NCBI GenBank assembly: GCA_028277485.1 | Contig: JANQGE010000081.1 | Coordinates: 1 to 64,000 of the forward strand | DNA length: 64,000 nucleotides | Source: Chlorobium sp. | GTDB lineage: Bacteria > Bacteroidota > Chlorobiia > Chlorobiales > Chlorobiaceae | Direction of reading: 5' to 3' | Part shown: positions 16,855-25,140 of the stretch, in pieces | Layout: every line of letters begins with the position of its first letter | Numbering within the stretch: the stretch's first letter is position 1 | Translations under genes and position numbers: made by a program | Notes under the pieces: model-generated | What the model was told of the DNA's origin: nothing | Seen by the model: only the letters and a program-made list of their open reading frames with translations | The model's database searches: none

Positions 16855-18306
16855 TCACTGGTTTCTCGTCACTGCCTGTATATCCGGCCCCCAGGAATGT
16901 ACCGGGTATGTCTCGGGCACAGTACCCTGCAGCGACTCCCTGATACCGTCGATAACGGCCCAGCTGCTCTCTACGGTATCTTGACGGATAAAGAGCATCT
17001 GATCCCCAGCCATCGCATCCAGCAGAAGACGCTGATAGGGCGTCATCTTTTCGTGCTCGAAGGAGCCCTTGTAATCAAACTTCATGAAAACCGGATCGGT
17101 TACCAGCTCTTTACCCGGTCGTTTGGTACCGAAACGAATGGCAATAGTTTCTTCCGGCTGAATTTGTATGATGATCTGGTTTGCCGTGTAGTTACAGCTT
17201 TCGGGAGACCCGAAAAAGTTCTGCGGCGGACATTTGAAAGTGATAACAATTTCAGTAACCCGTTTTGCAAGATTCTTGCCTGCCTTCATATGGAAAGGCA
17301 CTCCTTTCCAACGCCAGTTATCGACATAAAAGCGGATGGCGCCATATGTCTCAACCATGGAATCGGAAGCCACATCTTTTTCTTCCCTGTACCCCTCATA
17401 CTGCCCAAGCACAACATTGTGCCTGACATTGTCCTTTGTGAATGGCCGCAGAGACCGGAAAACCTTCTCCTTCTCGTCACGTACCGCCTCGGCGCTGAGA
17501 TCGACCGGAGGCTCCATAACGATCGACGCAAGAAGCTGCAGACCGTGATTCTGCACAATGTCGCGAAGCAGGCCGGACTTCTCATAATATGCCCCCCTGG
17601 TTCTGATACCGAAGTCCTCGGCTATCGTTATGCTGACATCTTCGATATATTGCCTGTTCCATAAAGGTTCGAACATACCGTTGGAAAAACGGAACACAAG
17701 AATGTTCTGAACAGGTTCCTTGCCAAGATAATGGTCTATACGATATATCTGTTCCTCATGAAAGACGCTTCCTACAATGGCGTTCAGTTCACGTGCGGTC
17801 TCGAGGTCGAACCCGTAAGGTTTTTCAACGACGATTTTCCGCCATCCGTTACAGGTTCCGCCCTTGCCGCCAAGCCCCGCCTTCTCGAGGTTATCAATAA
17901 TATGCGGTGCCAGGCCGGGAGGCGTGGAGAGATAAAAAAGCAAATTGCCGCAAGAAGAATCATTTGCCGCACCCTTTTCTATCTCATCCCTCAAGGCAGC
18001 ATACCCTCCGGGTTTGGTAAAATCGGCCGGGACATAGTAAAGGTTTGTGCAAAACGTCTCCAGGTGCGATACATCGGTAATGGAACCTGATGCATGCTCT
18101 TCAATGCTGTTTCTGGCCAGCGTACTGAATCCGTCATGGTCAAGCTCTGAACGGGCGACCCCAATGATTCTGTATCTTTCCGGCATCTGCCCCCAGAGGG
18201 CGAGCTTATAGAGTGACGGAATGAGCTTTCTCGAAGCAAGGTCGCTTTTCGCCCCAAACAACACAAAGGTAAAATCATCCATCTGTCGGCTCACAATTTC
18301 CGGCAC
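16855..18306 (-). CDS. zwf: Glucose-6-phosphate 1-dehydrogenase
   Basis: This enzyme oxidises glucose 6-phosphate to the lactone with NAD(P)+, the first oxidative step of the pathway. The active-site signature RIDHYLGKEPVQN is near residue 190, and the 483-aa length is standard. The C-terminal blocks GVPFHMKAGKNLAKRVTE and LLLDAMAGDQMLFIRQDTVE are present. The N-terminal coenzyme loop reads FGAKSDLASRKL, where the family usually has GA(S/T)GDLAxRKL, so two loop positions differ. The start is the GTG that overlaps the TAG stop of gnd by one base (TAGTG). An ATG eight codons later is the alternative. Confidence 0.95.
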   Translation of the reverse strand: MPEIVSRQMDDFTFVLFGAKSDLASRKLIPSLYKLALWGQMPERYRIIGVARSELDHDGFSTLARNSIEEHASGSITDVSHLETFCTNLYYVPADFTKPGGYAALRDEIEKGAANDSSCGNLLFYLSTPPGLAPHIIDNLEKAGLGGKGGTCNGWRKIVVEKPYGFDLETARELNAIVGSVFHEEQIYRIDHYLGKEPVQNILVFRFSNGMFEPLWNRQYIEDVSITIAEDFGIRTRGAYYEKSGLLRDIVQNHGLQLLASIVMEPPVDLSAEAVRDEKEKVFRSLRPFTKDNVRHNVVLGQYEGYREEKDVASDSMVETYGAIRFYVDNWRWKGVPFHMKAGKNLAKRVTEIVITFKCPPQNFFGSPESCNYTANQIIIQIQPEETIAIRFGTKRPGKELVTDPVFMKFDYKGSFEHEKMTPYQRLLLDAMAGDQMLFIRQDTVESSWAVIDGIRESLQGTVPETYPVHSWGPDIQAVTRNQ

Positions 18307-19208
18307 TACTTCGATCTTGGAGTAAACCCGTGGCCGCCGAATTCATGGCGAAGGGCCGCAACAACCTTGTCCGAAAAATTATCCTTCGATCGCGAACGGT
18401 ATCTCCTGAACAAGGCATTGGCAATAACGGGTACCGATACACCATGATCAAGGGCTGTCTCGACCGTCCATTTACCCTCCCCGGAGTCTGCAATCTCTCC
18501 TGAAAGATAGTCGAGTTTTCCGTCCCGTTCAAATGCCCGGACAACGAGGTCCATAAGCCATCCCCTTATAACGGAACCGTTTGCCCATACTCTTGCAACC
18601 TCATGATGATCGAACGGGTATTCACTGTTCTTGAGTATATCAAACCCCTCTCCCATCGCTTGCATCATGCCGTATTCAACTCCGTTATGCACCATTTTCG
18701 CAAAATGCCCTGCGCCCGATTCTCCCATGTAACCGTAACCGCCCGGGACACAAAGATCTCTGAAAACAGGGGTGAGTCGTTCAAAAACGCCGGGTTCTCC
18801 ACCCACCATCATGCATGCACCGGTTCTTGCCCCTTCCATGCCGCCGCTTGTTCCTACGTCCATAAAATGGACCCCCATTCCGGAAAGATTCCTGCTCCTC
18901 CTGACCGTATCATGATAGTTGGAATTGCCTCCGTCTATAATGATATCACCCGCTTCAAGCACAGGAAAAAGAGTATCCAGCGTCGCATCGACAGGGGCGC
19001 CCGAAGGCACCATGAGCCAGAAAACTCTGGGGTACGCAAGCTGGCCCGCCATGTCCTCAAGAGAAACGGCAGGAAGAGCCCCTTTCCCGGCAAACTCCTC
19101 CACAGCCTTTTCCGAGAGGTCATAGACAACCACCGTATGACCATGGTCGAGCAGATTTTCAACCATGTTCGCCCCCATTTTTCCAAGACCGATAAAACCC
19201 AACTTCAT
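18306..19208 (-). CDS. gnd: 6-phosphogluconate dehydrogenase (decarboxylating), short form
   Basis: This enzyme converts 6-phosphogluconate to ribulose 5-phosphate and CO2. The 300-aa length places it in the short NAD-preferring group rather than the 470-aa form. Motifs are the Rossmann loop GLGKMGANMVENL at the start, IDGGNSNYHDT, GTSGGMEGARTG, and the catalytic region HFAKMVHNGVEYGMMQAMGEG. It is immediately upstream of zwf on the same strand, with stop and start overlapping. With pgl and tkt on the opposite strand it completes a local oxidative pentose-phosphate set. The kinase gene upstream ends 3 bp before it. Confidence 0.95.
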   Translation of the reverse strand: MKLGFIGLGKMGANMVENLLDHGHTVVVYDLSEKAVEEFAGKGALPAVSLEDMAGQLAYPRVFWLMVPSGAPVDATLDTLFPVLEAGDIIIDGGNSNYHDTVRRSRNLSGMGVHFMDVGTSGGMEGARTGACMMVGGEPGVFERLTPVFRDLCVPGGYGYMGESGAGHFAKMVHNGVEYGMMQAMGEGFDILKNSEYPFDHHEVARVWANGSVIRGWLMDLVVRAFERDGKLDYLSGEIADSGEGKWTVETALDHGVSVPVIANALFRRYRSRSKDNFSDKVVAALRHEFGGHGFTPRSK

Positions 19209-19210
19209 GC

Positions 19211-22200
19211 CTATCCTCCGCCTTCTCCGGTTTCCCCTTTTTTAATCCATCCTGAACCCTCCATCCTGCCTCTCAATGCCGAAAACTGCTCATCCATATC
19301 CGGCAGCAATCGCCCGACCTGCTGAAGGTCCCCTGATTTAACGGCCACTTCGATTTCCTGGGCGACTTTTGATAACATCCGCCCACCAACCAAAAGCGCT
19401 GCACCTTTTATGGAATGCGCTGTCATATGAACATCTTCGGTGGAATTCTCCCTGATGGCTGCTTTCAGCTTGGAAATTTGCTGAGGGACGTCTTCCAGAA
19501 AGTTTTTAATAATCAACCTGGCAACGTCCTTGTCCTCCTGTAGTCTTCCAAGCATCTCCTTTTCCTGAAATATAGCACTGTTGTTATTCATGCTGTCAAC
19601 GGGTTTGGGGTTTTCATCTGGAACAGCAGAGGTTGCCGACGGTGATCTGTCACCGAGAAACCTTTCGAGCACAGCTGTAACTTCAGATTTTCTGATCGGT
19701 TTTGCCATATAATCATCCATTCCCGCCTGAAGGCATTTTTCACGATCTCCCTTCATGGCGTTTGCGGTAATTGCGATAATTGGAACCTTGGGGTTTTTTA
19801 CGTTCTTGCCGTGCCTTATGAGCTTCGTCGCTTCATAACCATCCATTTCCGGCATCTGGCAATCCATCAGTACAAGATCGTACCAAACTTCTCCCATCGT
19901 CTGTAGTGCCTCAGAACCGTTCTGCACAACATCGGTATTATATCCTTCTTTCTGAAGCATCGAGAGCAAAACCAACTGATTCACCTGGCTGTCTTCAACC
20001 AGGAGTATTCTGAACCTCCGTCTTTCATCTATCGGAATGCCGTGCATAACATTGGCACTTATTTCCGAGAGCTCTGACGGGGAACTCCTGCGCTTCATTA
20101 TTTCAGCAATACATGCATACAGCTTCTTGCCGCGTACCGGCTTCTCCAAACGGGCCTCTACATATTCCCAGGGAACCCGTTGGAGATCGGTCCCGGGCTC
20201 TGGAGGCGTCACGGCAACCAGAGAGCTGTCCCTGAGTAGATGATGAGCTTTGATTGCCTTTGTAGTCTCTTTCAACTCCCCGTCACAGTCCGATAGGGCT
20301 ATCAGCACGATGTCCCAAGGAATACCTTTTTCGGCGGCTTCCTGTAATTTCCTGAAACCCGATTTGCCGTCAACGGCTTCGTCAAAAGAGCAGTTCCAAA
20401 GAGAAAAGAATATCTTCATTAACTTCCGGGAAGTCTGATTGGGATCGATGAGAAAAACCCTGCTACCGACAAGCTGCGAGTATTTTTCATCTGCCTCCCC
20501 ATCCATGGGATCTTGCTTCACAAGGTCAAGCGTAAACCAGAACGTCGATCCTTTGCCGGGAGTACTTCTCAGTTGTATCTCCCCTCCCATTTTTTTGGCA
20601 AGCTTGCTTGAAATAGAAAGCCCAAGCCCCGTTCCTCCGTACTTTCTTATAGTTGAACCGTCCGCCTGTACAAAAGGTTCAAAAACAGCTTCCATACGAC
20701 TTTCATCGATACCGATACCGGTATCGGATACCGTAAAACGAATCCGCGCATGATTTCCTAAATCCTCTTCAAGCTCGACATTCAAGAGAATCTCACCTTC
20801 ATGCGTAAACTTGATAGCGTTGCTTATGAGATTTACCAGGATCTGCTTGATGCGGCTTGGGTCTCCTTTTAAACGGAACGGGATATCGAAATCAGGCAGA
20901 AATGTATATTTGACTCCTTTTTTCCGGGCTTTGTAAGCAAACATTTCCATGATCTCTTCGAACAGATCCAGCAAATCGAAATCTATCTGTTCAATTTCAA
21001 GCCGGTCTGCCTCTATTTTTGAGAAATCAAGAATGTCATTTACCAGGTACAGCAAATTTTTCCCACTGGCACTGATCGTTTCGGCAAACTTTCGCTGTTC
21101 CGCACTCAGGTCGGACTCGAGCAGCAGTTCCGACATACCGATAACCCCGTTCATGGGTGTCCGGATTTCGTGGCTCATATTTGCAAGAAACTCGCTTTTG
21201 GCCTGATTTGCCGCTTCGGCTTCAGCCGCCATAGTATTGGCGCGTGCGATCGATTCCTCAAGTTTCCGGTTTGCCGCCATGAGCTCGTTCCTTACCCGGT
21301 TTGCATCTTCAACCAGGTTAATGAGCGCATCCCGCTGCTGGCGCTTCAGGAGCTCCTGATCTGCACTATCGCTTGCCGCCTCCGTCTGGAGCTTATCCGG
21401 ATTACCGGTATCACACCCTTCCCGGTCGCTCTCAACATCGATAAACGGTGCAAAACCGAAACCCTGACTTTTCCTGTTCACAGAGTAGAGGGGAGGTTTG
21501 CCCTGTTCGGCGCACAACAGGTTAATCTCCTTTTTAAGTTCCAGATTTCGCTGCTCCCTGCCGACCATGAACCGGTTGAACCGCTCAAGATCATCAAGAG
21601 AACGTTTAAGCTCTCTTTCTATCCTCTTTCTTTCGGAAATATCCGTAGATATCATCACAACAGAAACCACCATCCCATCCTGAAGACAGGGACCAAACCG
21701 CGACTCGAAATCGACGATGCTGCCATCTTCCAGGACGATCCTGCTCTCCAGCTTGGCAGGTTTTCCTGTCTTGAGTACTCTGTCAATTGTTTTGTGGTAG
21801 ACCTCATACTGGTCTTCTGCGATATGCGTACAGAAATGTTCCCCAACCGCCACTCCTGTCCGGTGCCCCGGCATGGCCCGGTTCATGTAAATCACCCTGT
21901 GAGCGGCATCAACGGCAACGATAGTATCAGGACTGTTCAAGAGTATGGAACTCAGGGTATTTTCACTTTTGCGAAGCGATATAAGGGTATCGTCGAGTTT
22001 GTCCGACCACAGTTCAAGTTCGTAGTTCTTGTCCTCGAGCTGCCGCCTCAAATCGGACAGCTCTACGGACTTTTTGATCAGGTTGATATTCTGCTTCCGA
22101 AGGGCTTTCTGTTTTTCAAGCAGTTCCTGCTCGATCTTCTTGCTTTCGAGCACCTGCCGCCGCAACTCGTGCAGTTGCCGCCCAAGTCCTTTATATGAGG

Positions 22201-22216
22201 TTTTCTTACCCTCCAT
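19211..22216 (-). CDS. Hybrid sensor histidine kinase (PAS-HisKA-HATPase-REC-REC-HPt)
   Basis: This 1001-aa cytoplasmic hybrid kinase has no membrane helix. In order: an N-terminal coiled coil (about 1-85), a PAS domain (about 85-195), a second coiled coil, HisKA with the phospho-His in NMSHEIRTPMNG (about 348), HATPase with NAIKFTHEG and GGTGLGLSIS, a degenerate receiver (about 580-700), an intact receiver with LVLMDCQMPEMDG (about 785), and an HPt domain with HSIKGAALLVGG (about 932). In the first receiver the phospho-Asp position reads ALSD, so it probably cannot be phosphorylated. The FIST sensor gene ends 16 bp upstream and probably feeds it a small-molecule signal. Confidence 0.95.
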   Translation of the reverse strand: MEGKKTSYKGLGRQLHELRRQVLESKKIEQELLEKQKALRKQNINLIKKSVELSDLRRQLEDKNYELELWSDKLDDTLISLRKSENTLSSILLNSPDTIVAVDAAHRVIYMNRAMPGHRTGVAVGEHFCTHIAEDQYEVYHKTIDRVLKTGKPAKLESRIVLEDGSIVDFESRFGPCLQDGMVVSVVMISTDISERKRIERELKRSLDDLERFNRFMVGREQRNLELKKEINLLCAEQGKPPLYSVNRKSQGFGFAPFIDVESDREGCDTGNPDKLQTEAASDSADQELLKRQQRDALINLVEDANRVRNELMAANRKLEESIARANTMAAEAEAANQAKSEFLANMSHEIRTPMNGVIGMSELLLESDLSAEQRKFAETISASGKNLLYLVNDILDFSKIEADRLEIEQIDFDLLDLFEEIMEMFAYKARKKGVKYTFLPDFDIPFRLKGDPSRIKQILVNLISNAIKFTHEGEILLNVELEEDLGNHARIRFTVSDTGIGIDESRMEAVFEPFVQADGSTIRKYGGTGLGLSISSKLAKKMGGEIQLRSTPGKGSTFWFTLDLVKQDPMDGEADEKYSQLVGSRVFLIDPNQTSRKLMKIFFSLWNCSFDEAVDGKSGFRKLQEAAEKGIPWDIVLIALSDCDGELKETTKAIKAHHLLRDSSLVAVTPPEPGTDLQRVPWEYVEARLEKPVRGKKLYACIAEIMKRRSSPSELSEISANVMHGIPIDERRRFRILLVEDSQVNQLVLLSMLQKEGYNTDVVQNGSEALQTMGEVWYDLVLMDCQMPEMDGYEATKLIRHGKNVKNPKVPIIAITANAMKGDREKCLQAGMDDYMAKPIRKSEVTAVLERFLGDRSPSATSAVPDENPKPVDSMNNNSAIFQEKEMLGRLQEDKDVARLIIKNFLEDVPQQISKLKAAIRENSTEDVHMTAHSIKGAALLVGGRMLSKVAQEIEVAVKSGDLQQVGRLLPDMDEQFSALRGRMEGSGWIKKGETGEGGG

Positions 22217-22231
22217 GACACTCAGAAAAGA

Positions 22232-23437
22232 TTATGCCGATCCTAATATCCACAGGACAACGGTTTCATTATGAAATTTGGCTTCGGCAAGCTTCTCGAC
22301 CGACCTGTCAATAGGGCCGATCTCTCCATAAGTATAAAAACCAATGATCGGGACCTCATATCCCAAGCACTTTCTGACTACTTCAACCTCTTCGGGGATC
22401 CTTCTCCCAAGTACCAGCTTTCGCCCCACACAGCTGAACATAACGATCAATTCAGGTTTTGCTCCCCCAAGGCTCCATATCACCTGTTCAGCCGCTTCAC
22501 GCGCACCGTTGATAATATCTCCCCGGGAACCTGATGTAAGCGTCACGGCGCTGCCTTCGGGTATAGAAGCGGCAAGGGTAATGGTACCTTTTTTCCGGTT
22601 TACATTTAAGCCGCACCGTAATTGAAAATGCCGCACACCCGAGCTACCCGCATCCTGATCGATAAGCCCGAATGGGTATTCCATACAGATACCCGGAAGG
22701 CGTGCGGAACGTTCCTTGCCAAGAAATTCCTTGTACAGCTCAAGGGCACTCACATTGTCAAACTCCTTGACAACGTTCCCCTCCGATGACGTACAGTAGA
22801 AACTGTTGCCTATTGATTCAAACCCGCTTCTCACTCCTATACCGGTACGGTAACTCCCGTCAAAAGAAACAAGAAGACCGACAATTGCATCCCTGTAAAC
22901 TCTGCCGTTATAGTACTGAAACGCTTGTTTGAAGCGCATGTCGTCGCCGAGATACCCTCCGGAAATTTCCAAATCTCTTTCAAGCACACTTCGAAACCCT
23001 CCAAGAACCTTCAAACCGTCTCCGCCCATGCCATTTGGAAACACCAGCAGTGAAGATGTACTTTCAATAATCGTGCGTGAAAGAACATCCGCGATCATCT
23101 CCCTCGCGCAGGCCTCTTCGTCCCTGCTCATATGCCGCCCGATGCCTGCGTGGAATTTCACATCAGGCGAGCTGATGGCCATAACAACCACCGATCCTTC
23201 CGAAACACCTTCCGATGAAATCTCTCCGGCCGTAGTTCCGCCGACCATGGGAACATCTCCGGCAACGGCTGCAATACCTGACAACAGAGCTTTATGATCA
23301 AATCGCATCGCTCCGAACACAATCAGAACATCGGCTTTTCCACCGGTTTTTTCAAAAGCCAGTCTGATTGCCTCACTACCGGCATCAAAAGAGTCCTCTT
23401 GGTGACTTGTTCCTACTCCCGCGGTAATTGCAGACAT
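22232..23437 (-). CDS. FIST-domain sensory protein
   Basis: This 401-aa protein has FIST_N followed by FIST_C. Recognisable blocks are GVGTSHQEDSFDAG, MVGGTTAGEISSEGV and FPNGMGG in the first half, and VIGFYTYGEIGPI near the C-terminus. FIST domains are predicted to bind small ligands such as amino acids and often pair with kinases or cyclases (family knowledge). It is the first gene of a two-gene unit with the hybrid kinase, a sensible input-output pair. The ATG at 23437 is preferred to a TTG 9 nt earlier; neither has a strong ribosome site. A possible structured RNA lies just upstream. Confidence 0.9.
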   Translation of the reverse strand: MSAITAGVGTSHQEDSFDAGSEAIRLAFEKTGGKADVLIVFGAMRFDHKALLSGIAAVAGDVPMVGGTTAGEISSEGVSEGSVVVMAISSPDVKFHAGIGRHMSRDEEACAREMIADVLSRTIIESTSSLLVFPNGMGGDGLKVLGGFRSVLERDLEISGGYLGDDMRFKQAFQYYNGRVYRDAIVGLLVSFDGSYRTGIGVRSGFESIGNSFYCTSSEGNVVKEFDNVSALELYKEFLGKERSARLPGICMEYPFGLIDQDAGSSGVRHFQLRCGLNVNRKKGTITLAASIPEGSAVTLTSGSRGDIINGAREAAEQVIWSLGGAKPELIVMFSCVGRKLVLGRRIPEEVEVVRKCLGYEVPIIGFYTYGEIGPIDRSVEKLAEAKFHNETVVLWILGSA

Positions 23438-23461
23438 GCTTGTCAAATAAAATAAGATATT

Positions 23462-23640
23462 GGCACAACATCTCCACTACAGGCAGCAAACGGCATACAC
23501 CTCTCCCTTTGATCACGGATGCGGCTGGCAACCAGCTTCCTTCATGAAAGCCGTGGTTAAAGATGATGCTTACACTACCTGGAGATGCTGGGGAAACGGA
23601 CCTTTTCTCAACGCTTCTGAGGCAGCATCCGACAGCGAAA
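23462..23640 (-). ncRNA. Candidate structured leader RNA of the FIST-kinase unit
   Basis: On the minus strand, GGATGCTG can pair with CAGCATC around a small CTCA/TGAG hairpin. In an alternative fold, CATCTCC-AGGTAG pairs with CTGCCT and GGAGATG about 105 nt away, enclosing CACGG/CCGTG and a GCTGG-TTG-CCAGC hairpin. The two folds share CAGCATCTCC and exclude each other, as in a switch. No known riboswitch consensus was recognised. The strand is inferred from the downstream gene. The pairing is by eye only. Confidence 0.35.
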
Positions 23641-23735
23641 TTTTTTAAGGACTGACGGCTACATGCAGAACCAAAATACTCATTTTATGAATGATTTCCA
23701 GACCCGCATTATCGATAACGATCCGTATCACCTTG

Positions 23736-24818
23736 TCAGAAGGTATAATTAAGGTATTTGAAAAGAACCGTACGCCATTGTCTGGAAGAAGTATACTGAA
23801 GGAGAGAATGATTAACCTTTTCCATAAGGGGACTGCCGGGGGGAAGGGCTACGGCGTAATATTCATGCCTGAAAGATTGCTCCAGAACTCTTACCCCCTG
23901 GAAATGCCCCGCTGCCGTCATGTAACGCATAATCGGCTCATCGTATACAACGGCATCGATGCGGCCGCTCTGAAGAGCCTGCAGCGCCTCCTGAATCGTC
24001 CCGAACTCAACAAACGAGATATATTCTTCAACCAGGTAGTGCATGCTCGTCGAACCGCTTACCGTTCCTGTCCTTACCTCATGGAGGTCATGCGGCCCCT
24101 TAACAGGGACATCGAGAGAACCTACTGTGAGCGCGGTTGTAATCGCCGCCGTAAAACCCGAAATGATCACAAGACTTGCAAACATCCACACAAGGGCAAC
24201 CAGCCTGCCGCCTGGAGTTCTCGGAGCCTTGTCGCCGTAGCCTACCGTAGTCATGGTAACAGCCGCCCACCAGAACCCGGCTCCTATTCCCTTTACGGGC
24301 GGCCCTCCGAACTGTTCCGGGTTCTTTCGCCGCTCAAAAAACCATACAAGAAACCCCGACATGAGTAACACCAATGAAAGCAGTACAACAACCCGCAGAA
24401 AACCGGATGAAAAAAAACCCTGCATGATCCGTTCCCAGTTCGAGCCGTTTTCCCTTACGGCAATCCCAATTCCTGACATAAAAAAGGGATGGGAAAAATC
24501 AAGGACTCCCTCTCTCTCAGCGGTTACAGTTATTGCTGCAACACCGGCATCAAGCTCTCCGCCTGCAACTTTTTCAAGGAGATCGGACAGCTCCATTTCC
24601 CTGAATTCAAATAAAAAACCGTTGTCCTGAGCAATTCTCTTCCACATGTCCACACTGATACCTTCCCATGTCCCGTCAGCACTTTTCACCGAAAAAGGAG
24701 GAGACTGTTTGGTCCCGATAACAAGCGCTGCTCCTCCCTGTTCACCTGAAAAAGCACGTGCCGGAAAAACAAGCAGAATAACCGTTAGCATCCAGCTGCA
24801 AATCAAAGCAAAAACCAT
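23736..24818 (-). CDS. GluR0-like ligand-gated potassium channel
   Basis: The 360-aa protein has the architecture of a prokaryotic ionotropic glutamate receptor. A signal peptide (VILLVFPARAFS) is followed by the first half of a periplasmic amino-acid-binding domain with a TAEREGVLDFSHPF block, where the arginine normally holds the ligand carboxylate. Next come a membrane helix (VVVLLSLVLLMSGFLVWFF), a pore loop with the K+ filter TVGYGD, and a second helix. The other half of the binding domain contains VVYDEPIMRYM. Only two full helices are needed, as in Synechocystis GluR0. The start is either ATG 24818 (GGAGG 13 nt away) or TTG 24830 (too close). The natural ligand is unknown. Confidence 0.9.
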   Translation of the reverse strand: MVFALICSWMLTVILLVFPARAFSGEQGGAALVIGTKQSPPFSVKSADGTWEGISVDMWKRIAQDNGFLFEFREMELSDLLEKVAGGELDAGVAAITVTAEREGVLDFSHPFFMSGIGIAVRENGSNWERIMQGFFSSGFLRVVVLLSLVLLMSGFLVWFFERRKNPEQFGGPPVKGIGAGFWWAAVTMTTVGYGDKAPRTPGGRLVALVWMFASLVIISGFTAAITTALTVGSLDVPVKGPHDLHEVRTGTVSGSTSMHYLVEEYISFVEFGTIQEALQALQSGRIDAVVYDEPIMRYMTAAGHFQGVRVLEQSFRHEYYAVALPPGSPLMEKVNHSLLQYTSSRQWRTVLFKYLNYTF

Positions 24819-25040
24819 ATCAACGTTCAACCCTCCGAATAAACCGCTCCCTGCTCCCGATTTGAATGTTTATCCGGGCATACCATGATCCCAACTTGAC
24901 TTTTAGCAACCGCTCTTGCACAAAGCAGGGTCCCAAGGATGAAATACCCGGTTATTCGCTTGTCAATCATGGGACTTTCTCCAGATTGTATCATATTCCG
25001 TTTAACAGCAAGTTAACAAAATACTGTACCCCTCCTAAAA

Positions 25041-25080
25041 GGGGCACTTTGAAAAACCGGCGCGAGCGGTTCGCAGGGTA
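25041..25080. repeat. Partial CGAAAAACC-type repeat end
   Basis: GGGGCACTTTGAAAAACCGG followed by CGCGAGCGGTTCG shares its core (GAAAAACCGnCGCGAG) with 57680-57711 and resembles the ends at 13630 and 42449. No inverse partner was found nearby, so this is a fragment. It lies about 60-100 bp before the GCS2 ligase start. Confidence 0.45.
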
Positions 25081-25140
25081 AATGAGAGCACAGATCGGGA
25101 CAAGTTGAAACGCTCAACTCAGGTATCGGAAAAACAGAAC

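Noticed and set aside
23460..23648. 62-codon plus-strand frame in the FIST leader
   Set aside because: No ribosome site, no homology I recognise, and the sequence is better explained by inverted repeats.
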